DNA of 60,156 nt. It comes from CAYSDH01 sp964429805. Lineage in GTDB: Bacteria > Bacteroidota > Bacteroidia > Flavobacteriales_D > JABDKJ01. A program made the position numbers and the translations under genes. Positions 41,922-52,800 of this stretch are shown here, one piece after another (positions within the stretch are counted from its first letter, which is position 1; each line of letters opens with the position of its first letter). The notes under the pieces were generated by a model, which worked only from the letters and a program-made list of their open reading frames with translations, made no database searches and was not told where the DNA came from. The stretch spans positions 1-60,156 of the forward strand of contig CAYSDH010000012.1 in the NCBI GenBank assembly GCA_964429805.1. The letters run 5' to 3'.

Positions 41922-44105
41922 TTATTTGCTTTTTACGAGGTCTAGTTCATCAATGATGTGGCCGGCACCTGCAAACTCGTCAATGATGAAGAGTACATAC
42001 CTGATGTCGACCATGATGTTACGGCAGATTTCTGGATCAAACATGATGTCACTCATGGTACTCTCCCAGGTTCTGTCAAAATTTAAGCCCACCAGTCGGC
42101 CTTCAGCGTCAAGCGATGGACTACCTGAATTTCCTCCTGATGTATGATTTGAACCTGTGTAGCATACGTGCAGCTCTCCAGTTTCATCATCGGCATAGCG
42201 ACCGTAATCACCTTTTTTGTGAAGCTCAACTAAGCGCTCAGGAAGATCAAAATCTCGATGCCCTGGCTGATACTTGTCTATGACCCCATCAAAGGTGGTG
42301 TAATATCTGTATATCACTCCATCTTTTGGCTTTGAGCCTTCTACCTTACCGTAAGTCAATCTCAGTGTCCCGTTGGCATCGGCAGAGAAGGTCTTTTCTG
42401 GATACACTATCTGCTGGGCCTTCACATAACCACGCATTAGCTCATCAATTTTTTTCATGTGCATGGTGATTTTCGGACCGACATTAGAGCGGTACGATCT
42501 CAAAAAATCACTGGATAACTGAAATGGAGGATCCGCCTTCATCTTCTTCACCACTCCTTTGTTCAAGCCATTAAGCGCCTTTAATGTCCGCTCCTTGTCC
42601 ACAAAAAAACTGGCCCCGTAGATTTTACCAGAGAGTACACTGACTTTGCCTTTGTACTTACTATTCAGTGTTTTCTGAAAAAAGTCAGGTTGTAAGCCTT
42701 TGTCAACCATACTCATGTAGAGTGGTGTGAGTGCGTCCATGATATTTTTGTCTGTAGAACGGTCATAGTTCTTAAAGTGAGACTCTGTTCTACTTTTCAA
42801 TTTGCTTATTTCATCAGCCAATTCTCCACTTGCTGAGAGGGCTTCATAGTTGGCCAGCAAGTTGTCAAAAGAGTTGGCAAAGCGCAGCACTTCTGGCCCG
42901 TAATAGACATACTCTATAAATAAATGTCTGGCGGTGGCATACTTCTCAAGGTCAGAGTACGCACCACTTAAGTCTTTAACAACAGTGTTAAACATGGAGC
43001 GCATGTCGTCATTGTCTTTGAGCAACTCATTAAACTCCTTTTCTCTCGCTCTCTTCACCTCCACGGCCTTATTACGCGTCAACCCAAAGTTTTGGCCTAT
43101 CCATTTTTTGTAGGCATTTGAGATTCTGGCTTGCTTGGCTGCATACTGTATGCGCACCTCGTCATCTTCGGCCATGGCCTTGTCAATAATCTCGAGGCTT
43201 GTCTCGCGCATTTTAATCTTCGCAGGATTAGCCACATTCATTTCATAATCTACCGCATCAGAGTGGAGGTATTGCTGTGTGCGTCCTGGAAAACCGTAGA
43301 CCATGTTAAAGTCACCCTCTTTCACTCCATCCATCGAAATCTGAAGCGACTTTTTAGGGTTGTATGGCTTATTTGTATCGGCATACTCTGCCGGCTGGTT
43401 ACTGGCATCGGCATAGATTCTGAATAGCGCAAAGTCACCTGTGTGTCTTGGCCACACCCAGTTATCCGTATCTCCACCAAACTTACCGATAGACGATGGT
43501 GGTGCTCCAACCAGTCTGACATCCATGTAGGTGCGCGTCACAATCATGTAATAATGATTCCCATAAAAGAATGGTCTGATCTTGGCAGCCAGTCCAGTCC
43601 CTTTTGTGCTTTCGTTTTCTATTCGTCCGCTGTTATCTAGTATTACTTTCTCGCGATCAATGGCGCTCATCTCGTCAGTCACTCCTGTCAAGACACGATC
43701 TGTCACATCTTCAATACGCTCTATAAATGTGGCGGTTAACCCAGGGTTTTTTAACTCTTGGCCTCTGGTCATGGCCCAATAGCCAAGTTTTAAATAGTCG
43801 TTTTCTACAGAAGAATGACTCTGCACCTGACTATAACCGCAGTGATAATTTGTCAATATCAAGCCTTCTTCACTAATAACTTCTGCCGTACATCCACCGC
43901 CAAAGTGTACAATGGCATCTTTCAAACTCGACTCATTAATGGAGTAGATATCTTCTGCACTTAGCTTCAATCCATTGGCCTGCATGTGATCTTCGTTCAG
44001 CGCTTCTAGTAACGCTGGGATCCACATGCCTTCGTGCGCAGTGCATGTGATGGCCATCAACAGTGCACAAACCAATACCAATCCTCTTTCTTTTATTGTC
44101 TTCAT
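41922..44105 (-). CDS. S46 dipeptidyl peptidase, DPP11 type (Asp/Glu-specific)
   Basis: 727 residues. Signal peptide ends CTAHEG. Catalytic triad motifs: TNYHCGY (His), RHTGDFALFRIY (Asp) and SGGNSGSPSLDAEG (Ser), with the S46 helical domain between. After the Ser, the segment GLNFDRTWESTMSDI carries Arg where DPP7 has Gly (GL.FDGNWE); as I recall this Arg marks DPP11, which removes dipeptides with Asp or Glu in second position. Periplasmic peptide catabolism is the likely role. phhB follows after 2 bases. Confidence 0.92.
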   Translation of the reverse strand: MKTIKERGLVLVCALLMAITCTAHEGMWIPALLEALNEDHMQANGLKLSAEDIYSINESSLKDAIVHFGGGCTAEVISEEGLILTNYHCGYSQVQSHSSVENDYLKLGYWAMTRGQELKNPGLTATFIERIEDVTDRVLTGVTDEMSAIDREKVILDNSGRIENESTKGTGLAAKIRPFFYGNHYYMIVTRTYMDVRLVGAPPSSIGKFGGDTDNWVWPRHTGDFALFRIYADASNQPAEYADTNKPYNPKKSLQISMDGVKEGDFNMVYGFPGRTQQYLHSDAVDYEMNVANPAKIKMRETSLEIIDKAMAEDDEVRIQYAAKQARISNAYKKWIGQNFGLTRNKAVEVKRAREKEFNELLKDNDDMRSMFNTVVKDLSGAYSDLEKYATARHLFIEYVYYGPEVLRFANSFDNLLANYEALSASGELADEISKLKSRTESHFKNYDRSTDKNIMDALTPLYMSMVDKGLQPDFFQKTLNSKYKGKVSVLSGKIYGASFFVDKERTLKALNGLNKGVVKKMKADPPFQLSSDFLRSYRSNVGPKITMHMKKIDELMRGYVKAQQIVYPEKTFSADANGTLRLTYGKVEGSKPKDGVIYRYYTTFDGVIDKYQPGHRDFDLPERLVELHKKGDYGRYADDETGELHVCYTGSNHTSGGNSGSPSLDAEGRLVGLNFDRTWESTMSDIMFDPEICRNIMVDIRYVLFIIDEFAGAGHIIDELDLVKSK

Positions 44106-44263
44106 CTCAATTTTTTAGCTGCCCGAAGATAGGATTACTCGCTTATTTGAGTAACACAGACGGCAGGATATCCATTAGTCCTAAAGACAATACGTGCGCT
44201 TGATATTCACATGTTGATGGTCAAAAAAGCCTTTTGCAGGCGACATGTATAGGTGAAGGGCCT

Positions 44264-44271
44264 TATTTTTG
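44264..44271 (+). promoter_or_regulatory. -7 promoter box TATTTTTG, 4 bases before a start codon
   Basis: Exact TAnnTTTG match ending 4 bases before the ATG at 44276; if used, the transcript would be leaderless or nearly so. Confidence 0.5.
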
Positions 44272-44275
44272 AATT

Positions 44276-45100
44276 ATGCATAGCTATTCAGTAAAATCTC
44301 TTCTACTCTGTTTGATTCTTGTGCTCGGTGTTCAGCTGAGTGCTCAAGAGCGAAATAATTACAAGCGTCATGGGTCAAAACTTGACATGAGACTTGGATT
44401 TAAAGCGGGCGTTGTTTCTAGCAACTTTGGTGGTGACGATTTTTTGGTGGAGTATGATGTCAACAATTTAGACGTGTACCCTGCCGTGCAGTATGATAGC
44501 AAAACTGGTTTTCAAGCTGGCATCTATGCCGACATCAGGCTTTCTGATAAGCTCATAGTCATACCAGAGATAAACTACACGCAGATGGGAACGAGTATGC
44601 GCAGAGATGTGGATCTCAATAATGAAGATGGCGCTTATGTAGTGGCAACAAACTCAGTGGTCACGCAAAACGTGCAGTTTGTGACCATCGAAAAAAACCT
44701 GAATTACCTTCAGATTCCGATACTTGTGAAGTATCCGATTACGCGAGAAATTCACCTCGTAGGTGGACCGCAGATTTCGTTTAAAATTGGAGAAAATGAA
44801 GAGATTGGCGTTAGTTCATTTGACACTATTCCTGACCCTTTTCCATTTATTGATCTTGAAGCACCGAGCTTATTTAAAAACGGTGACATAGGTATGGTCC
44901 TTGGAGCCGTATTCCAGCACAAAACTGGATTTAATGCGAACGTTAGATTCAACAAGAACTTTAAAAACATCAATAAAAATGAAGGCTTTGACCTCTTGAC
45001 TATTGAACCAAGAAATGTCAATCAGGCCTTCATTTTCTCAATCGGATATACCATCTGGTATGACAAAAGATTGAAAGAAGACATTGGTCGGAGACATTAA
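44276..45100 (+). CDS. Outer-membrane beta-barrel protein (PorT-family-like / OMP_b-brl_2 type)
   Basis: 274 residues. Signal peptide ends VQLSAQ. The mature chain alternates strands and Gly/Asn turns: LDMRLGFKAGVVSSNF, TGFQAGIYADIRLSD, NYLQIPILVKYPI, VGGPQISFKIG and terminal IFSIGYTIWYD, the layout of an eight-stranded outer-membrane barrel of the PorT/outer membrane beta-barrel 2 family. Specific role unknown. Its TAA (45098-45100) interlocks with the SDR stop on the other strand. Confidence 0.8.
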   Translation: MHSYSVKSLLLCLILVLGVQLSAQERNNYKRHGSKLDMRLGFKAGVVSSNFGGDDFLVEYDVNNLDVYPAVQYDSKTGFQAGIYADIRLSDKLIVIPEINYTQMGTSMRRDVDLNNEDGAYVVATNSVVTQNVQFVTIEKNLNYLQIPILVKYPITREIHLVGGPQISFKIGENEEIGVSSFDTIPDPFPFIDLEAPSLFKNGDIGMVLGAVFQHKTGFNANVRFNKNFKNINKNEGFDLLTIEPRNVNQAFIFSIGYTIWYDKRLKEDIGRRH

Positions 45101-45885
45101 AGACTCTTCGTCTTTCCTCCATCTACGATGATGTTAGAGCCCGAGATAAATGAAGCACTTGGGCCAGCTAAAAATGCCGCAGCATACGCTATTTCTTCCG
45201 GCTCGGCCGCTCTATTGGCAGGCACATCACTATTTAAGCGCTTGAGCATTTCATCTGGACTCACTCCAGCCATATTTGCCCGCATGTTCACTAGCTCATC
45301 GAGCCTTTCCGTTTTGGTATAACCCGGCAACACATTGTTGACAGTAATACCGTACCCGCCCACTTCATTGGCAAGCGTCTTAGACCAATTTGCCACGGCC
45401 GCTCTGATTGTATTAGACACGCCCAAGTTTTGTATCGGTTGCTTTACTGAAGTAGAAATAACATTAATCACTCGGCCATAACCAGCATCCTTCATTCCAG
45501 GAATTAGCAATTGAGCTAACTTCTGATAGCAGAGCAAATGCATAGTAAACGCATTAGCAAAATCTTGAAGGCCACTTTCTATAATCGGTCCCCCTTTAGG
45601 GCCACCAGCATTATTGACTACAATGTGGATGGGTGCAGATTCAGAAACAATTCCCTCAATGGCCTCGCCTAAGGCATCAGGATTTAAAAAATCTACGACC
45701 AAGTATTTGTGCGACTGCCCATGAGAAATGTCCATCCCTTCGACTACGCTTTTGAGCTTATCTTCACTTCGGGCAACGACTGTGACCTCTGCACCGAGCG
45801 AAGCCATCTCGTTGGCAATGGCCCTGCCAATACCCTTACTTGCTCCGCACACCAGTGCTCTTTTACCGTTTAATGAAATATCCAT
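45097..45885 (-). CDS. Short-chain dehydrogenase/reductase-like protein with altered catalytic tetrad
   Basis: 262 residues. The Rossmann start KRALVCGASKGIGRAIANEM, a NNAGGPKGG motif and the C-terminal AAFLAGPSASFISGSNIIVDGG are typical SDR (BKR-like). The classical Y-x-x-x-K is replaced: aligning R-A-A-V with K-A-A-V puts Ser at the Tyr place and Arg at the Lys place (VSNTIRAAV). This resembles a described SDR subgroup that lacks the normal tetrad. It may bind NAD(P) without ordinary reductase action. A -7 box with one mismatch (TAATCTTG) is seen on its strand at 45902-45909. Confidence 0.87.
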   Translation of the reverse strand: MDISLNGKRALVCGASKGIGRAIANEMASLGAEVTVVARSEDKLKSVVEGMDISHGQSHKYLVVDFLNPDALGEAIEGIVSESAPIHIVVNNAGGPKGGPIIESGLQDFANAFTMHLLCYQKLAQLLIPGMKDAGYGRVINVISTSVKQPIQNLGVSNTIRAAVANWSKTLANEVGGYGITVNNVLPGYTKTERLDELVNMRANMAGVSPDEMLKRLNSDVPANRAAEPEEIAYAAAFLAGPSASFISGSNIIVDGGKTKSL

Positions 45886-46076
45886 GGCCTAATTTTTGAT
45901 CACAAGATTAGAAAATATTTCTTTCTAGCATCAATTCTACTCAATCACCTTGTCGCACTGGAACGCGCAGTATATGGACTTAGGAATATGATAATCAAAC
46001 ATATAGAAATCAACTCAGAAGGTCATATTAACGCAGAATATCCGTTAAATTTACAGCTAGAGGCCGATCTATGTGA

Positions 46077-46084
46077 TAATTTTG
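46077..46084 (+). promoter_or_regulatory. -7 promoter box TAATTTTG
   Basis: Exact TAnnTTTG match 32 bases before ATG 46117; it lies inside the longer open frame from 45988 and so argues against that start. Confidence 0.55.
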
Positions 46085-46116
46085 AACTCTTTAATAACTC
46101 AATAAACATAAAAACA

Positions 46117-46734
46117 ATGGCAACACTCAAATTAGACAAGAAGGAGGCTGCCGAGATGAGGGCGTTCTACCAGACCGAACTGGAGAAGGCCATATCAAGA
46201 TTGGAGCACATTAAAAACGTACTCGATAAACTCGGTGATAATGGCAGCGGCATCTCGATCAAAATTTCAGGTCGCGCGTTGAGCCATGAGACTAAACCAA
46301 CCGAACTAAGTAAGTCAACAAATCAGAAAAAGTTAAAGCCAGGACCGGAGTCAGTCTGGGATAAAATGGTGCTCAAGAAACTGAAATCAGTGGACAGACC
46401 GCTGACGTACGAAGAATTGACAAATGAGATAATGGAGTCTCAAAACATACCGAAAGAGCGCAGAAAAAGAACTAAACAATCTATCATCAATGTGACGTTT
46501 CGCCTTAGAAAAAGAGATGAAAAAATAGACACCTTTTCTGCTGGAAGCAGAGAAAAATACTTGGCACTAAGCTCATGGTTTGATTCCTCTGGTGAAATCA
46601 AAGCGGTGTACAAAAGCAAAGTGACCGACTCGGCTGAGCAAGCCTCTTCTGGAAAAAAGAACAGCTCAGCGAAAGCAACAGCTAAAAAGAAGAAGGCTGG
46701 CTCATCGAAAAAGAGAAAAACTGCAAAAAGCTGA
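46117..46734 (+). CDS. Putative winged-helix DNA-binding protein with histone H1-like Lys/Ala/Ser tail
   Basis: 205 residues from ATG 46117 (MATLKLDKKEAAEM). An N-terminal coiled coil (about 5-45), then a helix-rich region around residues 95-165: WDKMVLKKLKSVDRPLTYEEL, IPKERRKRTKQSIINVTFRLRKR and KIDTFSAGSREKYLAL, reading like a HARE-HTH-type winged helix. The last about 30 residues are Lys/Ala/Ser/Thr only, as in histone H1-like bacterial tails. A DNA-binding or chromatin-type role is inferred; the family is not one I can name. The gene stands alone between a promoter box and a terminator. Confidence 0.7.
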   Translation: MATLKLDKKEAAEMRAFYQTELEKAISRLEHIKNVLDKLGDNGSGISIKISGRALSHETKPTELSKSTNQKKLKPGPESVWDKMVLKKLKSVDRPLTYEELTNEIMESQNIPKERRKRTKQSIINVTFRLRKRDEKIDTFSAGSREKYLALSSWFDSSGEIKAVYKSKVTDSAEQASSGKKNSSAKATAKKKKAGSSKKRKTAKS

Positions 46735-46769
46735 CGAAATAGCACTGAATAGTCTACGTTAACTTAATA

Positions 46770-46799
46770 AGTCACATGTTCACATGTGGCTTTTTTTTA
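46770..46799 (+). terminator. Intrinsic terminator
   Basis: CACATG-TT-CACATGTG palindromic stem (best pairing CACATG/CATGTG) followed by eight T, after the winged-helix gene. Confidence 0.85.
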
Positions 46800-46876
46800 T
46801 GGATATTGGCATGAAGATGGCAATAATATTAGAGCAAACTGAACTCAACCAATAATCGAGTGTATTAAAATATACA

Positions 46877-49800
46877 ATGATGCGAAGCACTTCTTTCTGG
46901 ATCTTGACGGTCCTAACACTACTGCTATTTACCTCAAGTTACACGGGTGAATCAACACTGCCAAAACCGAGCAAAGAAGATCCGCGATGGACTGAAGTGC
47001 AGAATCTTGAAAAGAAAGGACTGTATAAATCAGCGTGGGAGGTGGTCAATAACATATACGCTGAAGCTGAACAGCAAAAGGACTTCGAGACCCAGTATAA
47101 GGCGCTATGCTATCAACTAAAATATAGCCAGAAGATAGACGAGGAGTCTGAAGAGATTGCCATCGCTCGGCTACAGAAAATTGCGGATAGTAATCGACTT
47201 CCTATTTCAGCACTGGCCCATTCCTTATTGGCGCAAACTTATTGGAGTTATTTTACTCAACATTCTTGGCAAATTCTGCAACGCACAGAGATTGAAAACA
47301 ACACAGAAAAAGACATTGCGCTGTGGGGAGCAAAGAAATTTATCAGTCAAGTAGACGAGCATCTTCAGGCCAGTTTAAAAAACAAGAGTGAACTCAAAGC
47401 CATTAAGCTGACTGACCTCAATCCCGAAATTCTTTCAAACACAGAAAATCTCGACAGAACGCCTCGCCTCTATGATCTTCTGGCGCATAGCGCCATTAGT
47501 TTTTATACAGACAGTCGGGCTGAGGTGACCAAGGGAAGAGACTATTACCAAATCGCTGAGGCGTCATATTACGATTTGGGAGAGCAGTTTAAAGACATGA
47601 AGGTGAGCAGTAATGATGAGCTTTCTTTCACGCTTCGAGCCGTGCAACTTTTTCAGGAACTGCTTAAGGAACAGAAAAGTCAATCAACGAGCTGGTTGCA
47701 CACCGACTTGAAGCGACTGCAGTTTGTCAAGCAACACTCATCATATAAAAAGGCGGAGTCCAGCATGGATGATGAGGCCTACTTTGATGCGCTATCTGCA
47801 GCGGTAGAGACGTATGGCTCGCATCCTGTAATGGCCGAGTACGAAGCTGAAATGGCTCTCTTGTTGGAGAATGACGGAAGAAAAAATAAGCACGGTAGTC
47901 AACCAGAAAAGGCCGACAGACTCAAAGAGGCCAAAGCAATTTGTGAAGCGGTGATGAGCAAGTATCCAGACTCGCATGGTGCGGCTCAGTGCCTGAATAT
48001 ATCTGCGAGAATAACTCAACAAACAGCTCGCATAAAAGTGGAGTCGGAACTTATACCAAATCGCCCCGGACTGATACAAGTGGAATATCAGAACATTGAT
48101 GAATTATGGATAAGGGTTGTTCCAATTACTAGTGACGCTGGAAGATGGAATCGATATAGCGATGAGACAATTAGTGAGCTGCTCGAAGTAGAGGCTGCTC
48201 ATGAGTTTAGCATGGACTTAATAAACCCTGGCGACTATCAACTGCACAGCAGTGAGTTTATGCTCCCCGCGCTGCAAGCCGGTTACTATGCCCTACTCAC
48301 ATCAGCAGATAAGTTTTTTCTTCCAGCGACTTCTAAATTAGAGTGGTGTGGAGTGCAAGTGACAGACATCATGGCCATTACCAGAAAAGATGAGCGCGGA
48401 GGTGAAATGATCAGGGTGCGAAACCGTGCAACTGGAGAGGCTCTGCCCGAAGCGGAAGTGAGTCTCATCTACACTGATTACAGTAGTGGAAATAGACGAG
48501 AACGAAGTGAAAAAGTAAAAGGTCCTTTGAGTTGTGATGCGCAGGGAGAAGTGTATTTCCCATTCATCAAAAATGGCTACGGGCAGCGGTACGAAGTCAG
48601 CTATAAAGGCCAGAAACACTTTGTGCAAAGTTCTTTGCAAGAAGTTCGCAGAACGCATAGCAATACACTGGTCAACTTGTTTTTAGACAGGGCTATCTAC
48701 CGACCTGGCCAGACCGTTTACTTCAAAGCCATCGCTGTCACTTCCAATGGCACTAAGTCGGCAGTAGCCGCAGGTTTTGATTTACATCTTGAGCTAAAAG
48801 ATGTGAATTACCAGACCGTGAGCGACATGAGGTTGAAGACAAATGAATACGGCACCTGTCAAGGTTCATTCACCATTCCATCAGACGGATTGACGGGCAG
48901 CATGAACATCATGACTGCTCAAGGAGGAATTTCTTTTTCTGTCGAAGAGTATAAGCGCCCAAAATTTGAGGTGACTATGGACCCTGTAGATGAGGAGTTC
49001 AAACTCAACGAAACGGTCACTGTGACTGGTATAGCAAAAGGATATAATGGTGCCGCTGTCAGCGGAGCCACTGTCTCATACACAGTCAACAGAAGACCGG
49101 AGATAAAATGGTATTGGGGCTGGTGGCGAAGACCATCTATATCAAGCGCAGAAGTGGTGATGAAGGCGGGCGAGACAACGACCGATGATCAAGGTCGATT
49201 TAGCATCACGTTTGAGTCAACAGGAGATAAAACCGCTGACCCTAAAGACATCTCCTACTTTAACTTTTCTATAGCCGCTGACGTAACTGACATCAATGGC
49301 GAGACGCGCAGTGGAGATACAAACGTGCGGATTAGTGATAAGTCAGTCATGCTCTCCATAGACATTGACGAGGAAGTGGAGCGCAGCCAGTGGACAGATG
49401 TCGCCCTAAGTGCCACAAACATTAATGGTCAAGACATCACGCAAAACGGAGAATGGGAGCTTCGAGCATTAGCAAAAACGGACCGTGTCAAGATTGAGCG
49501 CAAATGGCAAGATGCGCAATATATGGGCATTTCCGAGCGAGACTTTGGTATGCTCTTTCCCAACATGGACTTTGACCCGAAGGCGGCTTTCAAAGATAAA
49601 TCAGGACGCCTAGTAGAGAGTGGAACATGGAGCACCGAAACGGGCCTTCTTTCAAAAAAGATATTCTCTAAACTGGAAAACGGCTCATACACCTTAAGCC
49701 TAAAAAGCACTGGTGCAGATGGAAAAGAATACAGCACAGAAAAGAAGTTTACTGTCTATGCGCTCAAAAAAGGACCCGCAGTATTTGCCGATGGCCTAAA

Positions 49801-52800
49801 AATTCTGACAGACAAAAAAGAGTACAGACCTGGTGACAAGGCAAGTATTTTGATTTCAAGTTTATGGTCCGACCTGCCTGTGCTCGTCTACACAGAGCAT
49901 GAAGGAAAGGTGCAGTTGAGCAAAGAACTCAAACTAAACAAAGAGCAGACACTAATAGAGGTGCCGATTACGGCTGCGCATCAGTCTGGTTTGAGAATTC
50001 ATGTGGCGGGTCTGAAAGAGAATAGATACTACACCATGACCAAAGAAATAAACGTGGAAAAAGTAGACCAACTTCTGGATGTCACCCTCGAAACGTTTAG
50101 AGATAAAATGCTGCCCGGATCTAAGGAAGAATGGCGACTAAAAGTGAGCAACAGAAACGGAGACAAGAATATTTCTGAAGTACTGGTGAGCATGTATGAT
50201 GCCTCACTCGACCAGTTTAGGTCGCACGACTGGAACTTTAACCCATACAGAAAGACGAGAGCTGAACTTCGATCTCGCACACACAATGGCGGAGTGAGCA
50301 GCTGCAACGGACGTGCTTGGAGAGACAATCTACCCTCTAGTCCTTATCTCAATCTACCAGGCATAAATCGCTTTGGATATACCAGTGTGCTGTTTAGCTA
50401 TGGGCATTACGAGTACGAGATGGTTGAAGAGTCAGAGTACATGCTTGATGCGAACGATGCCGTAATGGTGCGCTCGGCTCGTTCAGATGCACCTGCTGTT
50501 GGGGGGTTAGTATCTCTTGACAATGCAGGCAACTCAGCCGTCCAATCTTTCAAATGGGAGGAAGGCTCTGCAGATAAAAAGCCCGCAGAAGAATTGACCT
50601 CAGAAAGTAAAAGCCCTCCGCTTCAGATTAGAAGTAATTTTGAAGAGACAGCATTTTTCTTTCCGCAACTGCTCACCGATGCACAAGGAAATCTAATCTT
50701 CTCTTTCACCCTTCCTGAGTCATTGACCACTTGGAAATTTAAAGCCCTCGCACACACCAAGGAACTCCAGATAGGTAGCACAAGCCAAGAGGTCATCTCT
50801 CAAAAAGAACTCATGGTCGTCCCAAATCCTCCGCGCTTTTTGCGCAAGGGTGACCTCATCTACCTGAGCACCAAAGTGACTAACCTCTCCGACCAATCGC
50901 TGAGTGGTCATGTAAGGCTAGAACTTCTTGATGCCATGACTAATAGTCCGATCAGCACAGTGCTTATAAAAGACGAAGAATCAAAAGCTTTTAGTCTGGC
51001 CACTGACGAGAGCAAGGCTTACTCTTGGCACATCGAAGTGCCGCAAACCTATGAGGCGGTCACCTACCGATTTATAGCCGAGTCTGAGACTCACAATGAT
51101 GGAGAAGAAGCCATACTGCCCGTGCTGAGCAATAGAATGTTGGTGCATGAATCCATGCCATTTTCCATCATCAAAGAGCGGCAAAAAGAATTTGACTTCA
51201 CGCGAATGGCTGAAGCATCTAAATCAAGCACGCTCACCAATCATGCCTTGACCATGGAGTTTACAGGCAACCCAGTGTGGTATGCCGTGCAAGCCATGCC
51301 CTATATGATGGAGTATCCACATGATTGCTCAGAGCAGATATTTACGCGCTACTATGCCAACGCGCTGTCCGCTTCGATCATGGACAAAAGACCGCTACTC
51401 AGAGAGGTGATTAATAAGTGGAAGACACTAAGTCCGAAGAGCTTTCTCTCTAACTTGGAGAAAAACCAAGAACTCAAATACGTCTTACTCGAAGAGACAC
51501 CGTGGGTCATGGAGGCACATAATGAGACAGAAAGACAGAAGCGCCTCTCCCTCCTACTCGACATCAACCACATGTCCAATGCACAGAGCAAGGCGCTCAA
51601 TCAACTGAAGAAAAATCAATTGTCATCAGGCGCTTGGCCGTGGTTTAATGGCATGCGCGAAAGCCTGTACATCACTCAGCACATTGTGTCTGGCATGGGT
51701 CATCTTAAAAAACTAGGCGCAGCACCTGATCAACGTGTAGACCAAATGATACGCAGTGCGGTCAACTATATGGATGCAGAACATAGTCGCAGATTTGATG
51801 AACTAAAAAGACTTCATGCCGATTATCTCAATGAAGATCACACAGGTCAATTCCAGATACAGTTCCTCTACGCACGAAGCTTCTTCCCAGACATACCCGT
51901 CCAGAAAAGACACAAGGAAGCGCATGAGTACTACGCAAAGCAAGCCCGTGAATATTGGTTGAGTGATAACGACTATGTGCAGGCCATGAATGCCTTGGCT
52001 CAATACAGAATGGGTGAAGAGAAAAAGGCCAAAGCCATCATGGCATCACTCAAGGAAAAATCAATCATGAATGACGAACTCGGTATGTACTGGAAAGACT
52101 ACAGCAGCTCGTGGCACTGGCATCAGCCTGGTGTCGAAAAACATGCCATCATGGTTGAAGCGTTTAACGACATCATGGATGACCAAGAGGCCGTGTATGG
52201 ATTAAAGCAGTGGCTCATCTTCAATAAACAAACGAACGATTGGGAGACAACCAAAGCAACCGCTCAGGCCTGTTACGCCCTGTTACTAGGTGGCACTGAC
52301 TGGACTAAATCACGCGAGTTTTCTGTGCAAGTAGGTAAGGAAATGATCTCATCAAAAGACCCATCGTACAGTTTAGAAGCCGGTACCGGATACATTAAAA
52401 AAACCTGGGCGCCAGACGAGATTAAAGCAGAGCAAGCGAAAGTAATTGTCAGAAAAGATGGTGAGGCACCCGCATGGGGCGCGCTGCACTGGCAGTATTT
52501 TGAGGACTTGGATAAGATTACTTTTTCTGAAAATCCGTTGATGATTAGAAAAAAAATATCGGTGGTTAATCAGACGGATAGTGGCGAGACACTGTCGCTC
52601 TTAAAAGACGGTGCGCAGATACAAGTGGGCGACAGAGTTAGAGTGCGCATGGAGATTGAGACAGACAGAGAAATGGAATATGTGCACATCAAAGACATGC
52701 GCGCTGCGGGAGTTGAACCTGTAGATGTGATTTCTGGCATGGTATATAGCGGTGGACTCGGGTTTTACAAGAGTACGCGCGATGCCTCTACCAACTTCTT

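Noticed and set aside
44135..44154. TTACTC...GAGTAA inverted repeat upstream of the S46 peptidase
   Set aside because: Six-base arms only; not supported as a regulator site by another copy.
45988..46116. Longer start of the winged-helix gene at 45988
   Set aside because: Contains an exact -7 promoter box at 46077-46084; the family-like sequence starts at 46117.
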